Shown: one piece after another, positions 4,777 to 5,563 of the stretch
Layout of the letters: every line of letters begins with the position of its first letter
How positions within the stretch are numbered: the first letter of the stretch is position 1
Source: Methanocorpusculum sp.
GTDB taxonomy: Archaea; Halobacteriota; Methanomicrobia; Methanomicrobiales; Methanocorpusculaceae
Length of the DNA: 5,563 nucleotides
Direction: 5' to 3'
NCBI GenBank assembly: GCA_029987315.1
Contig: DALTVZ010000021.1
Span: 1 to 5,563 of the forward strand
Position numbers and translations under genes: made by a program
Notes under the pieces: model-generated
Told to the model about the DNA's origin: nothing
The model's input: the letters and a program-made list of their open reading frames with translations, nothing else
Database searches by the model: none

Positions 4777-5506
4777 TATCCCGCTATCCCACCCAAGATA
4801 CAAATCCCTTATGACCAGAGAACAGCTCGCAGCTCACGCAAAAAATGGGGTCGTCTCCCTCGAAGGTCTCACGTCTCATGGACGCGGTGAGGCGTTTGAT
4901 TATCTGTTCGGCGAAAAAACACCTGCTTCGGCACTTGAAGCCGAGAAACTCGCGGCCCGTGTTCTGCTCGCGGCAAAGCATCCTGTCCTTTCCATCAATG
5001 GAAACACGGCCGCCCTTGCAGCAAAAGAGATTGCACAGCTGCAAAAGGCGAGCGGCGCCGAGATCGAGGTGAACCTGTTTCACCGGACTGATGAACGCAT
5101 CGCGCTCGTCACCCGTGTTTTAGAGGAGGCTGGATGTATCGTCTCTAAGGGGCCGGTCGAACGGTGTGTTCCCCTCCCCCATGCCCGCGGTCTCTGCCGC
5201 CCCGACGGGATCGGATCGGCTGATGTCGTTTTGGTCCCCTTAGAGGATGGCGACCGGTGTGAAGCCCTGGTCTCGATGGGCAAACTGGTCATCACCGTTG
5301 ATCTAAATCCAATCGACCGCACATCGAAAATGGCCACGCTCCCTATCATTGACGAGGTCACCCGTGCTCTCCCCAATATTGCCACAGAGTGTGACCGGCT
5401 TCGGTTGTCAGGAGAAAAAATTACCATGCCTGAGATAGACGGAAGATATTTCCTCAGACAGGCTATAAAAGATATTCAGGAATTCCTTGCCCATGCTCTG
5501 GATTGA
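4769..5506 (+). CDS. 4-phosphopantoate--beta-alanine ligase (phosphopantothenate synthetase)
   Basis: The 245-residue protein matches the archaeal phosphopantothenate synthetase family (formerly DUF137), which condenses 4-phosphopantoate with beta-alanine using ATP to give 4'-phosphopantothenate. Landmarks are HPRYKSL near the N-terminus (8-14), HGRGEAFDYLFGE (37-49), SINGNTAALAA (75-85), VNLFHRTDERI (101-111), PLEDGDRCEALVSMGKLV (157-174) and DLNPIDRTS (178-186). The last two are, as I recall, the most characteristic blocks of the family, and the length is normal. It follows pantoate kinase, which makes its substrate, and coaBC, which uses its product, so the pathway step is well supported by context. 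The start at 4769 has a strong GGAGG. The C-terminus overlaps the first codons of the RFC gene by 14 bp. There is no sign of truncation or frameshift. Confidence 0.93.
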   Translation: MSDIPLSHPRYKSLMTREQLAAHAKNGVVSLEGLTSHGRGEAFDYLFGEKTPASALEAEKLAARVLLAAKHPVLSINGNTAALAAKEIAQLQKASGAEIEVNLFHRTDERIALVTRVLEEAGCIVSKGPVERCVPLPHARGLCRPDGIGSADVVLVPLEDGDRCEALVSMGKLVITVDLNPIDRTSKMATLPIIDEVTRALPNIATECDRLRLSGEKITMPEIDGRYFLRQAIKDIQEFLAHALD

Positions 5507-5563
5507 AAAATACCGCCCGACCTCATTTGACGAGATCATCGGACAGAAAAATCCCATGAACCA
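5493..5563 (+). CDS. rfcS: Replication factor C subunit (AAA+ clamp loader), 5' end only, probably small subunit
   Basis: Starting at the ATG at 5493, inside the end of the preceding gene, 23 complete codons read MLWIEKYRPTSFDEIIGQ and onward to the window edge. The W-[IV]-EKYRP motif followed by a short linker and a [IV]GQ is the canonical N-terminus of archaeal and eukaryotic replication factor C subunits, immediately before the Walker A region, which lies outside the window. RFC opens the PCNA ring and loads it on primer-template DNA. Small and large archaeal subunits begin similarly, so the choice of small subunit, and the symbol, are tentative. There is no strong Shine-Dalgarno; the 14-bp overlap suggests translational coupling to the synthetase gene. 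Confidence 0.85.
   Translation, partial: MLWIEKYRPTSFDEIIGQKNPMN

Noticed and set aside
3979..4803. Long minus-strand open frame (274 codons) opposite pantoate kinase
   Set aside because: Codon-pattern shadow of the kinase gene, rich in His, Asp, Gly and Arg, with no domain signature and no ribosome site or promoter in a sensible place.

Overview
The window looks like chromosomal DNA of a methanogenic euryarchaeon, most likely from the Methanomicrobiales; Methanocorpusculum-like is a guess from gene content and moderate GC, not a proven assignment. The basis is archaea-only or archaea-typical proteins: NMD3 without a eukaryotic tail, the wybutosine enzyme Taw2, pantoate kinase plus phosphopantothenate synthetase (the archaeal route to CoA), a clamp-loader RFC subunit, and the two archaeal orphan families UPF0212/DUF555 and DUF424. 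Gene starts are mixed: some appear leaderless and at least one has a strong GGAGG Shine-Dalgarno.

Layout. Positions 1-190 (minus strand) hold the N-terminal half of a UPF0212 protein cut by the window edge. Positions 191-623 are a long divergent intergenic region. It contains a GC-rich block of consecutive hairpins flanked by an 11-nt direct repeat (about 236-386) and followed by T-runs. Further on is a large 15-nt inverted repeat enclosing a second stem (447-557), and then AT-rich promoter-like sequence. From 624 to the end, all genes are on the plus strand and every junction overlaps: DUF424, nmd3, taw2, coaBC, pantoate kinase, phosphopantothenate synthetase and the first 23 codons of an RFC subunit.

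How the genes work together. DUF424 (unknown), nmd3 (large ribosomal subunit factor) and taw2 (tRNA-Phe position 37 modification) form a translation-related front half. The next three genes encode consecutive steps from pantoate to 4'-phosphopantetheine: pantoate kinase makes 4-phosphopantoate, the synthetase adds beta-alanine, and CoaBC adds cysteine and decarboxylates. The chain then runs directly into a replication factor C gene. With no gap anywhere, the set is probably one polycistronic transcript with coupled translation.

The protein-coding part is mostly conventional. The parts least explained by known families are the structured intergenic region, the 50-bp nmd3/taw2 overlap, and the replaced catalytic residues in the CoaC half of CoaBC.
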